A stretch of DNA of 64,000 bases, from assembly GCA_905250125.1 (NCBI GenBank), contig CAJNOL010000013.1:186001-250000 (forward strand), read 5' to 3'. This DNA comes from Rotaria sordida (Eukaryota > Rotifera > Eurotatoria > Philodinida > Philodinidae). A program made the position numbers and the translations under genes. This document shows, in pieces, positions 12,840 to 26,400 of this stretch. Below the pieces are notes generated by a model. The model saw only the letters and a program-made list of their open reading frames with translations. It did not search any database and had not been told where the DNA came from. Position 1 is the stretch's first letter, and each line of letters starts with the position of its first letter.

Positions 12840-15800
12840 ATGGTATGTTCATTGTTTTTCAATTAGAAACAAATATATTTATTTGTATAAATAGATTCTC
12901 TCACGAACTAAAGCGGCCGATGATCCAAAGAAGAAAGGAACTACACCAGTTCAAGATAAAAATAAAAAGAAAGTGGGTGAAGTTGAAGATTTTATTGCTG
13001 AACGGGATTATACAGGTGCAATTGCTTATCTTGAAGTATGTGATTTATTTTTATTTAACATTATTTTTGTTATTATTTTACTTTTTCTTTTCTTTACAGT
13101 TTTGCCGACAAAGTGGAAAAGAAGTTAAAGATCTTGATCTTTGGTTAGGATTTGCAGCATTTCATGCTGGAGATTATCAACGAGCAAGTGATGTAAGAAA
13201 ATTAATCATGTTCATTTTATGAAGATTTTTTTTGATATGTTCAATGAACTTTGAAGATTTTCATTAGCAAACTAATCAGTGATACTTTTACTATTCGAGC
13301 TAATATGATTCGTTCAAAAAATAACATCGGATATATTTACGGAAGAAGAGAGTTCACTTTGTCGAAGAGAAAAATTATTCTGTATGGTATGATAATCTAT
13401 CATAAACATTCCGCTTTTGATTATCAAAAATTCTAAAATGATATTCGTCTAGAACTCTGTATTGAACTTCTAAACTCGACTCCGTCGAAGTTTGAGCGAT
13501 CGTGAAGAATTTATTTCAGAATTAATGTCGGAGTTGTATCAGTAAAAAAAAAAGTACATTTATGCTTATATAACAATAACTCTATTCTTCATGTATTAAA
13601 TAATGAGCAAAAATACATTAATTTATAGATTCATTAATGAGTTTCAAGAGAAAAAACATCAGAGAGAAACAGAATCAATGAAAAATAAATGGTTTCAATG
13701 ATCTAGTGGATATATTGAGTCGAGAATAACGAAAAATTTCTTTAACTATCAGTCTGTTAGTTAATTGGTCAGATAATCTTCCGCAAACATATTCAACACA
13801 TGAGTATTTAACAATACTTCTTAGAAATCGCCCGAATACTCACATAATATCTAGAACCTTAAAATTCAAATATTTCAGCAGTTTAGTCAGCAAAAAAAAA
13901 CAAAATCAGCTTCTACTTGAGTAGCTGATAAGGATCTTAATACATTGATGCAACTCTCCACAAGTGCCAGTGATACGCTAATAATACAAATGGATATCCT
14001 CAACTTACGAGGAAAATACTCGAGGTATCCGACTCTGTTTTGATTCATCCATTCTTCATTCGATAGATTATATGGACGTAAGAAAAAGCATTAAAGATTT
14101 CGGCTCCATGGCCTACTGGTGAAGAGTTATAATCGTCTTACTTAAGTTTTTTATTTAGAGCTACTTTCAAAGAAATCAAAATGAAGAGTTTGGCCTAAAA
14201 TTTTGTCTATAAATGGAGTTAATAGCCAATAGATACGTCTGAAAGTTTCGACAAAAACGCACATATTTTTCTCGAGATATTCGCTTTCCAACTACTAGAT
14301 TCTATTGCTATATTCTTCTAAGATAAACTGTTGTTTTTTTCTTTTTTAGAAATCGAATATCTCGATAAAGACATAAGTGTTTTCATTAAAATATTTAGAA
14401 CTATCTAATAACTATCAAATTTATTTATCGGTAAAATTTCCGGTTAAAATTCTTCATTTTGTAAATAATTGTTAGAATTAGTCTCGCATGTTCGTGGAAC
14501 CTTTGAAGTATGTTCTAATTTTTCATAGAGTTAATCAAATATATTTAGGTACATAAGATTATTATCTTCAGTTTAGTTCATTTGCAATTCATCTCTAATA
14601 TTCGTCATCATTGTTCTTTTTCTGATTCTCAAATTCATTTTTAATGTTTGAGAAAAGCTTTTTTTTTTTTAATATTCATATTTTATTTAGGAATATGAAA
14701 ATATTCTCAAAAATGATCCACGAAATGGTCCAGTGTACATATATGTTGCTTGTTGTTATTTTATGTTAGGCAAATATGAAGAAGCTGAACAAACAGCATT
14801 AAAAGGTTCATCGAAAATTTCTTTTTTTGTTTTTTTAAAATTATAATTCTTATTTAAAATTGATCGTAAAGGTCCAAAATCTCCACTACAAACACGAGTT
14901 TTATTTCATGTTGCACATAAACAAAATAATGAAGAAAAATTAATGGGTTTACATCGACAATTACAAGATATTATTGAAGATCAAATGTGTCTTGCTAGTA
15001 TGCATTATATGAGAAGTCATTTTCAAGAAGCATTAGATATTTATAAACGTTATTTAGTTGAAAATCGGTATATATACATACATTTTTTTTTTTTCATTTC
15101 TTTAATTTTTTTTTTCTTCGAATTAAACAATGTTTTTGTTCATATTTTTTAGTGATTATTTAGCATTAAATGTCTATGTAGCACTTTGTTATTATAAACT
15201 TGATTATTATGATATATCACAAGAAGTTCTTGATGTTTACTTGAAAAAAAATCCAGAATCAGCAACAGCAACAAATTTACAAGCTTGTAATCAATATCGA
15301 TTATATAATGGAAAAGCAGCTGAAGTACTTATAATAACAAATTTAAGAATATTAAAAGGAAATAAAAATTTTATTTCTTTAGAATGATCTAAAACAATTT
15401 CTTGAAAAAATGAGTACATCATTTAATTATGCTAAAGAATTATTTCGTCATAATATGGTAACAAAAAATTTTTGTTTTTTTTTTAATTATAAAATTTTGC
15501 TTTGAAAGGTTGTTTTTCAAAATGGTGAAGGTGCACTTCAAGTCTTACCACCATTAGTAGATGTTATTCCTGAAGCACGTTTAAACTTGGTCATTTATTA
15601 TCTTAAAGAAGGTATTGATTAGATCAATGATGGTTGATGTATAAAGAATGACTCTCTCGGCATTTTGTAAATATATATATATATATATATATCTCCACTT
15701 TCGAAACTTTGACTTGAACATTTTTTTTCAATAGATACTTAATAAGATTCTCTATAAAATCTAATGAAAACGGCTGTGCAAAGGGATAAGCGGAAAATCA

Positions 15801-18800
15801 TATCCTTCAGCAGTACTATACTAAAAAAAACGTTCACTTCCAAACATTATTTTTTTTTAGAAAATTAATTTCCGTTCGTATGGCTAAAAATATTTCAGGT
15901 CATTCTAAAGCAATTATCTTTTGTTTTCAGATATTCTCTTTCAAATAGAACTCAAGAAAGGTCTTTAAATAAGTGTGTGAGTTTTCGATGATCAATCTTC
16001 TTGTGAAAACAGTTGAAACTATTGATGGATCTCCTTACGAGAAATCCCATTCGACTGATAATCTCTATTTGAGTTTATACTTTGCTAGATAGATAGTCCT
16101 CATACTATAGATAAAAATTTCGAAAGAGTTTGTGTCATTAAGCCTTTCTTCTCGATTTATAGTCATTATATTGAACTTTCAACCAATTGTAGGATATCAA
16201 AAGAAAAATCACAACAAGGAGTTTCGGTCTGAAATTCTTCTCAACAAAGTTTTCATGGTCCTTATGGTATCCTGAAAGTTACAGATCAAACAAATGTTTT
16301 CCTACTGTGATAATACGTTACTTTCACACGACAGTTCTAAAAATTCCCCCCAGTTTTCGGAGATACGATATCTTAAGAAGGAATCATCTGTTTGAGCTGA
16401 AACTTTCACTATATCACAGGGACCATGAGAACTATTGTTGGAAAGATTTTCAGGTCGAAACTCATTTTTGCAATTATTTTCGGCGCATCCTGCAATAGAC
16501 TAGAAGTTCAATAAAATATCCATAATGCGAGAAGAAAGACCTAAGTGCACGAACTCTTTCAAGATTTGATCTACATTATGAATCCTATCTATGAGTAAAA
16601 CATGAGCTCAAACGGAGGTTATCAATCGGATGGATACCCTCGTGTTCATCAAACTATTTATTTAGAGAGAAGTATTTTTAAAGCAGTTCTTTCGAATCTA
16701 AATGATAGAAGAATACTTTCGTTTACTTTGGAAATAAACTTGAATGTGTATGAATTGTATACTTGATTTAATTAAATCAAAATTTTGATGCACCTCTAAG
16801 AAAAAATCCCTTAAAACACGGATTAGGAAGGCCAAATAAAATCTTTTATAGCAAAAGATGCACAGTATGTCTAAAAAAAAGTATTTGCTCGAATGATAGA
16901 ACTTTTAATAGACCACAAAGTAATTTATACAGATTTTCTATATACGATCAGAAATCGACGCAAAATTCTAAAAACTAAAACAGTAACTTGAAAGTGAACA
17001 TGTTCAGGCTATAGTACTGTTAACTGGGTATGACTTTCCATCTATCCTTTTGCACAGTCGTTTTCATTGTGTTTTATAGAGAATCTTACTAGCTATGTTT
17101 TGAAAGAAAAAAATTTCTAGTCAAAGCTTTAAAAATTGAGAAAGATACACACAAAATACTGAGATGATCATTCTTTACGCGTTTTTCTTTCTTTCATGAT
17201 TATTATGTTTTCAGATGACCTTGATCATGCTTATGATTTAATGAAAGATGTCGAACCATTACAACCTGCGGAATATATATTGAAAGGTGTTGTTAATGCT
17301 GCTTATGGACAAGAACATAATTCAGTATTGTTGAAATTTTAATTTTATAGATTAGATTATTAAGTTTACTCATGTTTAGCGTGATCATGTTAAAACAGCA
17401 CAATCTTATTTTCAATTAGTCGGTGGTTCAGCAAGTGAATGTGGTAAATAATTTTTGCAAATATAAAATCTTTTTTTGAATAATTTAATTCTTTGTTAAC
17501 AAGAAAGACATTTGATAATAGGAACTTTTTAGAAATATATTTCTTCTTGAGTATTATTATCCAGGGAAACATTATTTTTCCGGATGAACAATTACGACCT
17601 AGAATATGACCTGAGGTTATTAAATGCATTAATATAATATCCTTGCTTTTAATTTGTCAAAGAAAAATAATCATAAATTATTTGAGAACTGAATAGATAT
17701 AAAGATTTGATTCCTAAATAAAAAGAATAATTTATCAATATTAGAGAAATAAATCGCTTTTCATTAATATAAACAAGAAAATTTTGTACCAAATGGCTAC
17801 TTATATCTAATTCAAAACAAGAGATTTGTTTCGTCTACTTAAAGCTTATGTTTAGAGTATCTGTACCAAAGTTGATTCTTTCATAATAAATTACCAGAAC
17901 AAAAAAGATAAACCGAAGAAATTGAAAACAAAAATCATACGGTGAATTACTACTTAACAGATTCTCTGCTATAAACAACGATATCTGTTTCAATAGCGAT
18001 TTATTCTGAAAATTGTACCAAAACTATTGGCTGACTTTATTGAAGTATATACTTTGTTTCCACTCTCATAGTAAATAAATAAATAATTCAACCTCATGCC
18101 GATCATATTTCGAATTCATTTCATGAAATATATATATAATATTTCTTAGATCAGAAAACAATACTTACAAAAATCAATTTTCTTTTTAAGAGCATCAGAA
18201 AGTTTCTTATTTTTCAACGAACTATTGCAATGTGTAACTTATATTTTGATAACATCATTGAGTGTCTATGTTAAAAATTAGAGAATGTCATTTCAATAAA
18301 ATTTAAAAACTAGAAGTGTCATTCATTTCAATTACGAGAAAATATATTTTTCGATTTTCAAGTAAAATAATTGTTTTTATTATTTAGATACCATTCCTGG
18401 GCGACAAAGTATGGCAGCCTGTTATTTTCTTCATAAACGTTTCGACGATGTTGTTGTCTATTTAAGTTCGATAAAAGTTTGTTCTTTATATCATCAAATT
18501 AATATTTAAAAAATTGAACTTATTTTTTTTTTTTGTCTCTTATTAGACTTATTTTTATAATGATGATACATTTAATTTCAATTATGCACAAGCAAAAGCT
18601 CATGAAGAAAAATGGAAAGAAGCTGAAGAAGTAAATATTATATTGCGAAAAAAATAAATTAATTAATAAAATATGTTTTTTTTTTTCTTTCTTTGTGTTC
18701 TTGCAAAGGCATTTTTACTTATTCAAAGTGAAAAATTAAAAAATGATTATGTTTATTTAAGTTGGTTAGCACGATGTTATATTTATAATGGTAAACCACG

Positions 18801-19334
18801 TCTTGCATGGGAACTTTATCTTAAATTAGAACATTCTAATGAATCATTTTCATTACTTCAATTAATAGCTAATGATTGTTATAAAGTAAAATTAATAATA
18901 ATTTGAAGGAATATTATTCTTTTACTTTTTTTTTTTTCATCATTTTAGCGTGGACATTTTTTTTATGCCGCTCGTGGTTTTGATATTCTTGAACGTATGG
19001 ATCCAAATCCAGAATTTTGGGAAGGTAAACAAGGTGCCTGTGCTGGTGCATTTCAACAAATAGTTGCTGGTCATGAACCCCGGTAAAAAAAATTACCTAT
19101 ACATATATATATATATATATATATAATTTCTAAAACAAAAATAATTATGTTCTCTTTGATAGAGATACACTTCGTGATATTTTATCATTGTTACGAAATA
19201 CAAATCATCCACAAGGTAAAAATAATTATATACAAATACTTAAAAATTTTATTTAATTATTTTCTTTTCTTTTAGGAGAACAAATGATTAAAATTATGCG
19301 ATCATGGGCAAGAACAAATAATATTCCAGTTTAA
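12840..19334 (+). CDS. IFT56: Intraflagellar transport protein 56 (TTC26 / DYF-13), complete
   Basis: Tetratricopeptide-repeat subunit of the IFT-B complex, needed for building motile and sensory cilia. Sixteen exons: 12840-12842 (ATG only), 12895-13035, 13100-13192, 14691-14805, 14872-15067, 15153-15324, 15383-15457, 15509-15611, 17215-17324, 17380-17443, 18388-18476, 18547-18630, 18709-18885, 18949-19082, 19163-19215 and 19276-19334. They total 1,668 nt, or 555 residues, almost exactly the length known for animal TTC26. Highly conserved blocks are intact: [57 protein letters not shown] and [12 protein letters not shown]. The basic KKK-rich N-terminus (after MILSR) also fits the family. The start was chosen because ATG|GTATGT gives a clean donor and joins the family-like LSRTK start; the upstream ATG at 12782 is in the wrong frame. 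Introns 13193-14690 and 15612-17214 carry foldbacks. An AATAAA lies at 19431-19436. Confidence 0.97.
14176..14462. repeat. Foldback element in IFT56 intron 3 (arms about 115 bp)
   Basis: Left arm AAAATGAAGAGTTTGGCC to TCTCGAGATATTCGCTTTC is matched by the complement of GAAATCGAATATCTCGATAA (14349-14368) out to TCTTCATTTTGTAAAT. The arms share about three quarters of their bases by eye. It lies in intron 13193-14690. Confidence 0.75.
15642..17177. repeat. Large foldback filling IFT56 intron 8 (about 1.54 kb of 1.6 kb)
   Basis: The outer 150-300 bp of each end pair well: TAAAGAATGA (15642) with TCATTCTTTA (to 17177), AAGATTCTCTATAAAA (15752) with TTTTATAGAGAATCTT, and GAAAACGGCTGTGCAAAGGG (15776) with CCTTTTGCACAGTCGTTTTC. 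An (AT)n run lies in the left arm (15668-15692). Pairing weakens towards the middle. The intron is 15612-17214. Confidence 0.85.
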
Positions 19335-19357
19335 TACGAACTTAGAAAACAAATATT

Positions 19358-19436
19358 TTTATTGCAAAAGAGAGAGAGAGAGAGAGAGAGAGAGACAAAG
19401 GATAATACGTATAAAGGGTTGAAAAATATCAATAAA
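19358..19436. terminator. Interlocked polyadenylation signals of convergent IFT56 and the Ras-like gene
   Basis: The plus-strand AATAAA for IFT56 is at 19431-19436, and the minus-strand AATAAA for the GTPase is at 19358-19363. Stops are only 108 bp apart (19334 and 19443), so each transcript should run into the 3' UTR of the other. A (GA)n run (19369-19394) lies between. Confidence 0.7.
19369..19394. repeat. (AG)n microsatellite
   Basis: Thirteen AG units in the shared 3' UTR interval of IFT56 and the Ras-like gene. Confidence 0.95.
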
Positions 19437-19442
19437 GAATTT

Positions 19443-21098
19443 TTAAGACATTAAGCAATCAGGTGTTTTAGATGAATGTTTATCATTGGATGATGGTCCT
19501 CTTTTTTTCATAGATGTTCTTCGTATAAGACTTCGACTACGATTACAACTGTTTTCTGTTTTATCATCAAATTCTTTTTTCTTAAGACGTTCACTAACTT
19601 TTCGTCTTAATATTGGACTTAATTGTCTTGCTGCAGATAATTGTACAAGACTAAGTAATTTAAGAAATATATCAATTATTGATGCACGATCAAGTGCTGT
19701 ACATTCAACAAAACGACAATGTAATGGACCAAGTTCATTAAGCATTGTTCGTACATGATGTTCTTCAACTTCACGTATACCTGTACGATCAGTTTTATTT
19801 CCAACAATAACAATTGGAATTTCAGCATAATTTGTTCGTTGTTCTTTTATTTGTTTAATGATACAACGAACTTCATCGAATGCTGGCATACTATCAACAC
19901 CTAATTAGTTAAAGAAATTTATATTTATTCGAAGATTTTTATTTTTCTTTATTTGAAAACTTACTATAAACAAGAATAAATGCATGTGATGTAGCAATTG
20001 ATAAACGACGCATTGCAGGAAATTCCATATTACCTAAATTAATATATATATACATATATTCAGATAAATTCATATAACTATTGAATTTTTCATTTACCAG
20101 CAGTATCTAATATATCAACTTTAATTGTTTTATCATCAATAGTAAATTCTCGATAATGCAAATCTTCAACAGTTTCTTTATAAGTATCCAAAAATTTTCC
20201 ATTTAAAAACATATTAATAATAGATGATTTTCCTGTACGACTAGCTCCAAGTAAAACAAGACGATATCGTGTATCTTGATCAACCATAATAATTGGAAAT
20301 GGTTTTGAACTATTGAATGATGTTGCTGGAGAATATAAATCCTAAATAGAATTTTTCATAGCAAATTTTTTTTTTCCTGCTATATGTCCTGAAGATTTGA
20401 CATGTCGATGCACACTGACATTAACAAATCTGATAAACGGAAATGCGTCAGAAAGAAAGAAAAGTAAGACTACAATTGTCGATGTATACAAAAAAAATTG
20501 TCAATAACATCAAAATATTATTCTCTTACATTTTCTTTTTCAAGATCATGATTGATTGATTGTCACAAAAAAAGCTTTAAAAAAAAATCTCCGATATTTA
20601 TACTAGCAGGTCAATTCAAAACGAAGAAATCAGCTTTACATACTTGATACAATTCCATATTTACTAATATTAACAGAAAAAAAATTCATTCAATAGTCAC
20701 TTGATTCTATTGATGTTTATGACATTTTCATGAAAATCATTAAACGATTCTCCTGTAAGATCGTTGAATAGGTAATAAAGGTCGATAGAAAGAAATTTAA
20801 AAAAGCAGACTGACAAAGAATAATCGAGTAAATAAACTATTCAATTGATTACTTAATCAAAAAGCAGCTGCCTTTACAATGTATGTAAAGAGAAAAAAAA
20901 ATGTTTATGTCAGTAAATAACTATTTTTATCTTTCTATAAATAAATATATATATATATATCGATAGATTAAAAAAAATGCCTTGATTAATTAATAATTCA
21001 TTAAGAATATTAATCGATTATTCGCACTTTATTTTATTTTTCTATATTGAAAATATATGATCAAATAAATCACCTACCTCCTTGCCTCGTAAGTTCAT
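19443..21098 (-). CDS. RASD/Di-Ras-like small GTPase with C-terminal CaaX box
   Basis: Ras-superfamily GTPase, membrane-anchored signalling switch. Four exons: 21078-21098, 20098-20341, 19965-20033 and 19443-19900, giving 263 residues. Motifs in order: P-loop GASRTGKSS, switch I YKETVEDLH with the usual Thr, DTAGNMEFPAMRRLS (DxxG), GNKTD (NKxD) and ECTALD in the SAK position. The FPAMRRLS block and the GASRxGKSSI..FLNGKF context are typical of the RASD (Dexras1/Rhes) and Di-Ras branches. A long basic Ser/Lys-rich tail ends in CLMS, a CaaX box whose final Ser favours farnesylation. The first exon encodes only MNLRGKE and splices in frame to an upstream extension of exon 2; the downstream ATG at 20287 is an alternative start. 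The exact subfamily (RASD versus Di-Ras) is inferred from a few blocks, not from a tree. The gene converges on IFT56. Confidence 0.88.
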
Positions 21099-22305
21099 TG
21101 TGTTTCAAATAAGTTTATATATTCAAATAATAGTAACGTGTTTGACAATCTTCAATGAAATGTCTATAGGTAAAATCCGAATAAGAGTGCTGATAGGATT
21201 TTTTTATTTTTGACGAAGATAGATGTTCAAAGCTCGTATATATGAATGAATGAATGAATGAAAGAGAAAAAGGTAGAAGAAAAAAACAACAACTAATAAT
21301 AATTGATATCTAAAAGATGAGTCAATGATAATGTAAAAAGAAGAAAAAAAGAGAATAAAAAGAAAAAACACCGTTAGAAGCTCAGTAATTGCTTTTGATG
21401 TTGATGCACGACGTACAATGCATTGAATTAAATAATGTTGACGACAAAAGCTCTTGAGACTTTCAGTTTCTATCTCTATATACTGATGTGTGAAATTAAT
21501 ATAGAACAATCAAGAAATATACATTCCTACCACTCAGAAAATTTTAAAAACATTGAAAAGATTAAATTAAAATGACATTTGAATTTGGTTCATCAAAAAA
21601 CAAAAAAAAATCGACATTGTGGATGATGAAATGGACATTTTCATTCATTGAATTCAATGATTTTAATTAAAAAAAAATCAAATTCATTATATTTGTTTGA
21701 TTAGAATGTTCGTTTTAATCAATTAAATTAGAATACATTATTTTCTAATGCTCATGTCATCATCCAAAATGTTATCTATTTTCTGTGTTTGTGTTATACA
21801 AAAATCATGCAATTTTTTTGATTATTCAACTCTATTGAGATCGTATAATAGTCAATGATCAGTACACTTCTCTTCTCTTCCTTATAAGCTCTCCCTTGAT
21901 GTTGATCTTGATGATGTGTATTCATCTTCTTATTCTTTCGTGTAACTAGGATATATTCATAATAATATAGACGAGACTAGAGTGATGAAATAGCTCAGTA
22001 AACGTTATTGTTGTAGCTTACGGCAAGACTATGCCTACAATTTGTCAAGGACCTTTGTTGCATTTAAATAGTGACAGAGGAAAAGGATATGAATCGCCTG
22101 ACGGACGATGCGCACGATAAGATTCAATGAGAGTTAGAAAAAAAATTGAAGTAGAAAAATAGCAAATAAGAAAAACAAGACGATTTTCTTTCATAAAAGA
22201 AAACTCGCGGTATAGAAAAACTTCTGAGCGTATATAATTTGACACTGATTAAAGAGAGGGAGGCAAATAAAGGTGGGAGAAGGTTGACACGCTTATTATT
22301 TCTCT

Positions 22306-23492
22306 AATTTCTTGTTAACGATAACTTATTGAAAATATCAAAATAATGATCTTGATAGTTCTTAAAATAGTCTACGAGACTAAAATTTGATGATTTTTCA
22401 GAACACAGGTATTGTAGTTTTTATTATACAAGAATATTTTCTAGAGTAGAAAAAACTTTAGTGCATTGTTAGTGTTGAGCCAAGTTTTTCATTATTCAAT
22501 GATAGCTAAAAGTTGTTTTACATACTATTTAGTGCAGAATTTAACAGACTACATTTTGAGAAGAAGTACTTTATACCAAAGTGAAAGAGCATTAGAAGTT
22601 GAACAAAACTATTTTATTACTATTTCAAAATAGATCATCTCAGTAAGATTTTCAAAGTATTTTAACTTTTAATAAAACATGCTCTTCATTATCTTTAATA
22701 GATTCAATTTTGAAATGAAATTTTAGGTTTTCAAAAATCAACAAGTTTGGAAGAACAATATTTGATGTTTTTAAACGATACATCACCGTTCCCAATGAAT
22801 TATTCTATTTGAACTTTACAAAATCATTCAAAATTATGGAATACAAAAACAGCAGAAGAATAGCTCGAAGTTCTGATCTACATTACTTCTTAAAAGTAAA
22901 GACTGTGTAAAATTCGAATAGAATAATGTATTGAAAATGGTGACGTGTCACTTGAAACAGCTAATACTGCTCTTCAAAATTTGTTGGATTTTACAAATCT
23001 AAAGTTTCGTTTCATAATTGGATTTCTTAAAAATAATAAAGACTATATCTAATTAAAACTAATAACATTCTGAAAATCTTATTGATATAATTTATTTCAA
23101 AATAGTAATAAAACAGTTTTGTTCAACTTTTAATACTCTTTCTTATAGCATTCTTAGAAATTGAAAATAAATCAAAACTTTATTAATTAACTTCTAATTA
23201 ATTAATATGTCAATATGAGCATAAGTGGTTTCGTTTACCAAAAATGTAGTCTATTAAATTCTACACTGAATAGTATCTAGAACAACTTTTAGCTATTATT
23301 GAATAATGAAAAAAATGGCTAAACATTAAAAATGTGTTAACCTTTTTTCTGTTGAAGAAAGAACTCTTATGTAATAAAAACTACAATACCTGTGCTTTGA
23401 AAAATCATCAAACCTTAATCTTATATGCCACTTTGATAACTATTGAAATCATTATTTCGATATTGTCAATAAGTTGTTGTTAACAAGAAATT
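22306..23492. repeat. Foldback element, 1.19 kb, arms about 590 bp
   Basis: Ends AATTTCTTGTTAACGATAAC and GTTGTTAACAAGAAATT are complementary. Inside, CAGGTATTGTAGTTTTTAT pairs with ATAAAAACTACAATACCTG, and TTTAACAGACTACATTTT with AAAATGTAGTCTATTAAA. Pairing can be followed almost to the centre (about 22,900), so it is an inverted duplication with nearly no spacer. Confidence 0.92.
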
Positions 23493-26400
23493 AAAAAAAT
23501 AAAAAGTTTGTTAAAATTTTTTCTTTTACTTTATATCGACTCAATTGTATTTATATTATGCTTGAACGATAGTAGTCTTGTTATATATGTCATTGCTCAA
23601 CCTAGAAATGAAGTTTTATACTATAAGTATTTATTTCCCTTTCTTCATTTGCATGTTTCATACTCTATAACGAAGAAATAATAGTAAACAAAGAAAACTA
23701 GAAGAAAAGAAGTATCTTATGTCAAGTATTTTTGCTATCGGTCTTAAATGAGCGAATTACTATATAATAGTTGATTAGAAGCATGTATACATGCGTAATT
23801 CCTCTACAGTCTATTCATATTTTTTTTTTATTCTTGATCTTGCAAGCACGAACTATCGATATAATTCATAGATTCTCTTGTATATGTTCATTGAAATGAA
23901 TGAATACATTAGTCTATATTTCGATTATTCTTTTTATTTTTCTGTTGCACATATAATACAATAGATCTTAATCTATTTAAATTATAGACATTACTATTAC
24001 TATCATTATTTTTTCTGAAATCTGTATAACGATGGTGTGTAGTAGCCTATGTTTTAAATTTACCCTTAAAACTCTATTTCTTTCATTAAATATGAAGACA
24101 TATATAAATTTGACAAGGGTATTATAAGCGTGACATACGGATATAAGCCGATGTTCCTTTTTTTTTCACGTCTTCTATGTGTCAGTCACAAGAGCTTCTT
24201 ATTCTCTCGTGTTCAATTAGTTAGTATCCCGCATTAAATATAGAAATTGACGTCTGAAGTATACAAGAAAAAAAAAAAGAATACATTATTGAGAGGCGCA
24301 TGTCTAATACACACTCACATATAAGAACATCTCTTGGCTCTTGTCTTTTGAAATAGATCATTATCACAATATTGTTTTCAAACAAGGATCAGACTTTTTT
24401 TTTTAATCTATTCATTGATGTCAAGTACTTCTGATCATTCATACTGATTGTTCTACAAGAGCCTCAATAAAATGTTTATTCTCTATATTAATCAGCACTT
24501 CAATTTAACAAGCATCTATACATTATCAATGCATAATCCTCTGACAACAAAAACATATCTTTGTCTTAGTATGTTTTTCCTTAGTTACCTTTATTGATTT
24601 GTTCGAAGATCCATTCAATAAAATAGGTTTCTTTTCGTTAAAGATACTATTCATCTAAAATCAAAAGGAATAGTTTTTTATAGTTTATTAACAGTCTCTA
24701 TTTGAGTTTATGTATGCGTGTATTTCGGATGTTGTTAGTGTTCTTTCATCTGTGAGATCTATCTGCCTTTCAGACATAATCAACCAATGAATAAAAATAC
24801 ATCATCATTGCATGAGTTTTTTTTCTGTATTAAAGAAAACGTAAATGCTAGTCATTTTTTTCTATTATACTAAGAGTACGAATAAAGCATCGAATGTCAT
24901 ATGAACATATATTATTTCTCACGCATCTTTATCATCAAACTATTTTTGGTTTGTTTCTATAAATTCTTCTTCTCTTTTCTTCTGTTCTTCTATTGTTAGT
25001 ATGGATGAAGTGGTGGTGATGATGCGTAAAACATTATCACCTTAACTATTCCAAGGATCTGTTATCATGCAATTTATGTTCATATATATTGAAATCAATA
25101 ATGATTAGATTTACTCATGTGTATTTATGTTTTATATTCTATTATAAAAAGTAGATAAAAATCTTATTAGTCAAGAATATATTTAAGAAAAACTGAAAAT
25201 CAGAGGGTTATATGAACATAGATACATTATAAAAGATAATAATGAGACAGTCTGATAATAGCTTAAGGCTTTAATTTTATTTGATGATGATAATCAAGGA
25301 AAAAGATTTCATTTTTCTTTGCTTACATATCATGCAATAATAATTTTATGAAGTATTAAATTATTTGCATGCTTGTGATATCTAACGAGAGAATCTTGCA
25401 TGATATTTAACATCTTTTTCACTAAGAAAATGATGGTTCAGTAGACGATAATTAGAAGTGAAATATCTTGAAATAAGTTTGTACTCAAATTATTTCTAGA
25501 AGAACTAATGAATTTTCTGAGTTATAAGAAAAATTTCGAATATAACTATTGATTTGTGTTATTTTCTCGAAGAACCAAATGTATATTTAGCTGGAATTGT
25601 TTCTATGTTTATCCCAAGCAATGGTCTAGATCATTTGAAAGTTCATCTTTTTCAAGATGGACTTTCAGAGAGAGAAAGAAAATTTTCTTTCTGATCTTAT
25701 AGCTTTCCACGTTTTCCTATCATTAATGTAATGACTCAAAATTTAATTTCAAGTATCAGTCGTTGAACTATGAAATAGCTCTTCAAATGAATGTAGACAT
25801 CTGTCTAAAGATTTCATTGCATCTTCAGTTGTCAGAGTGTCTACGTGCGTGTAAAAATTCTCTAGTACTTTATCACAAAATACTTTTATACGTCAAAGAT
25901 CAAGGATTCAATTATTACATGTATGATCAACCTTCTCTTCATATTTATCAGTTTTAATGCCAATGTGCTGTAGTCTAGAATCGTTTCGTTCTCTGTATTA
26001 TACAAAACCTTTGTCTATATTAACTCCAAGATACTAAATAATTGATCAGCAAGTTTTTCTTCTCGAAATTGAATTATTGATAATAGAACTGAAATTTTCT
26101 TAGACAATTACTGCTGCAATAATCGTATGATTCGATTTTCTTCATCCATTATCTATTCTTCAGGCACTGGTATACTACGTTATCTTTCTTCTCACATGTT
26201 CATATGATAAATTTTTCCTTTCTTGTATCGGCTACATCGCTGCTAGCACGTCATAACAAATGAAAATAGTTTCTTCTGCATTTGCTTATCTTTTTTTTTT
26301 TTGTTTAATATTCACACATACATACGAGAAGAAAGATGTCAACATCTTATTTCAAAGTTTTTTTCAAATCAATGAACAAGAGGAAGGAATAAGTTAAAAT

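Noticed and set aside
12782-13222. 146-codon open frame overlapping IFT56 exons 2-3
   Set aside because: It runs through an intron and reads the IFT56 exons in a wrong frame; the true start is the ATG at 12840.
17444-18387. Foldback in the third long IFT56 intron
   Set aside because: Only short inverted matches (for example ATAAATCGCT) and a direct repeat around TTGTACCAAA were seen; not enough for a claim.
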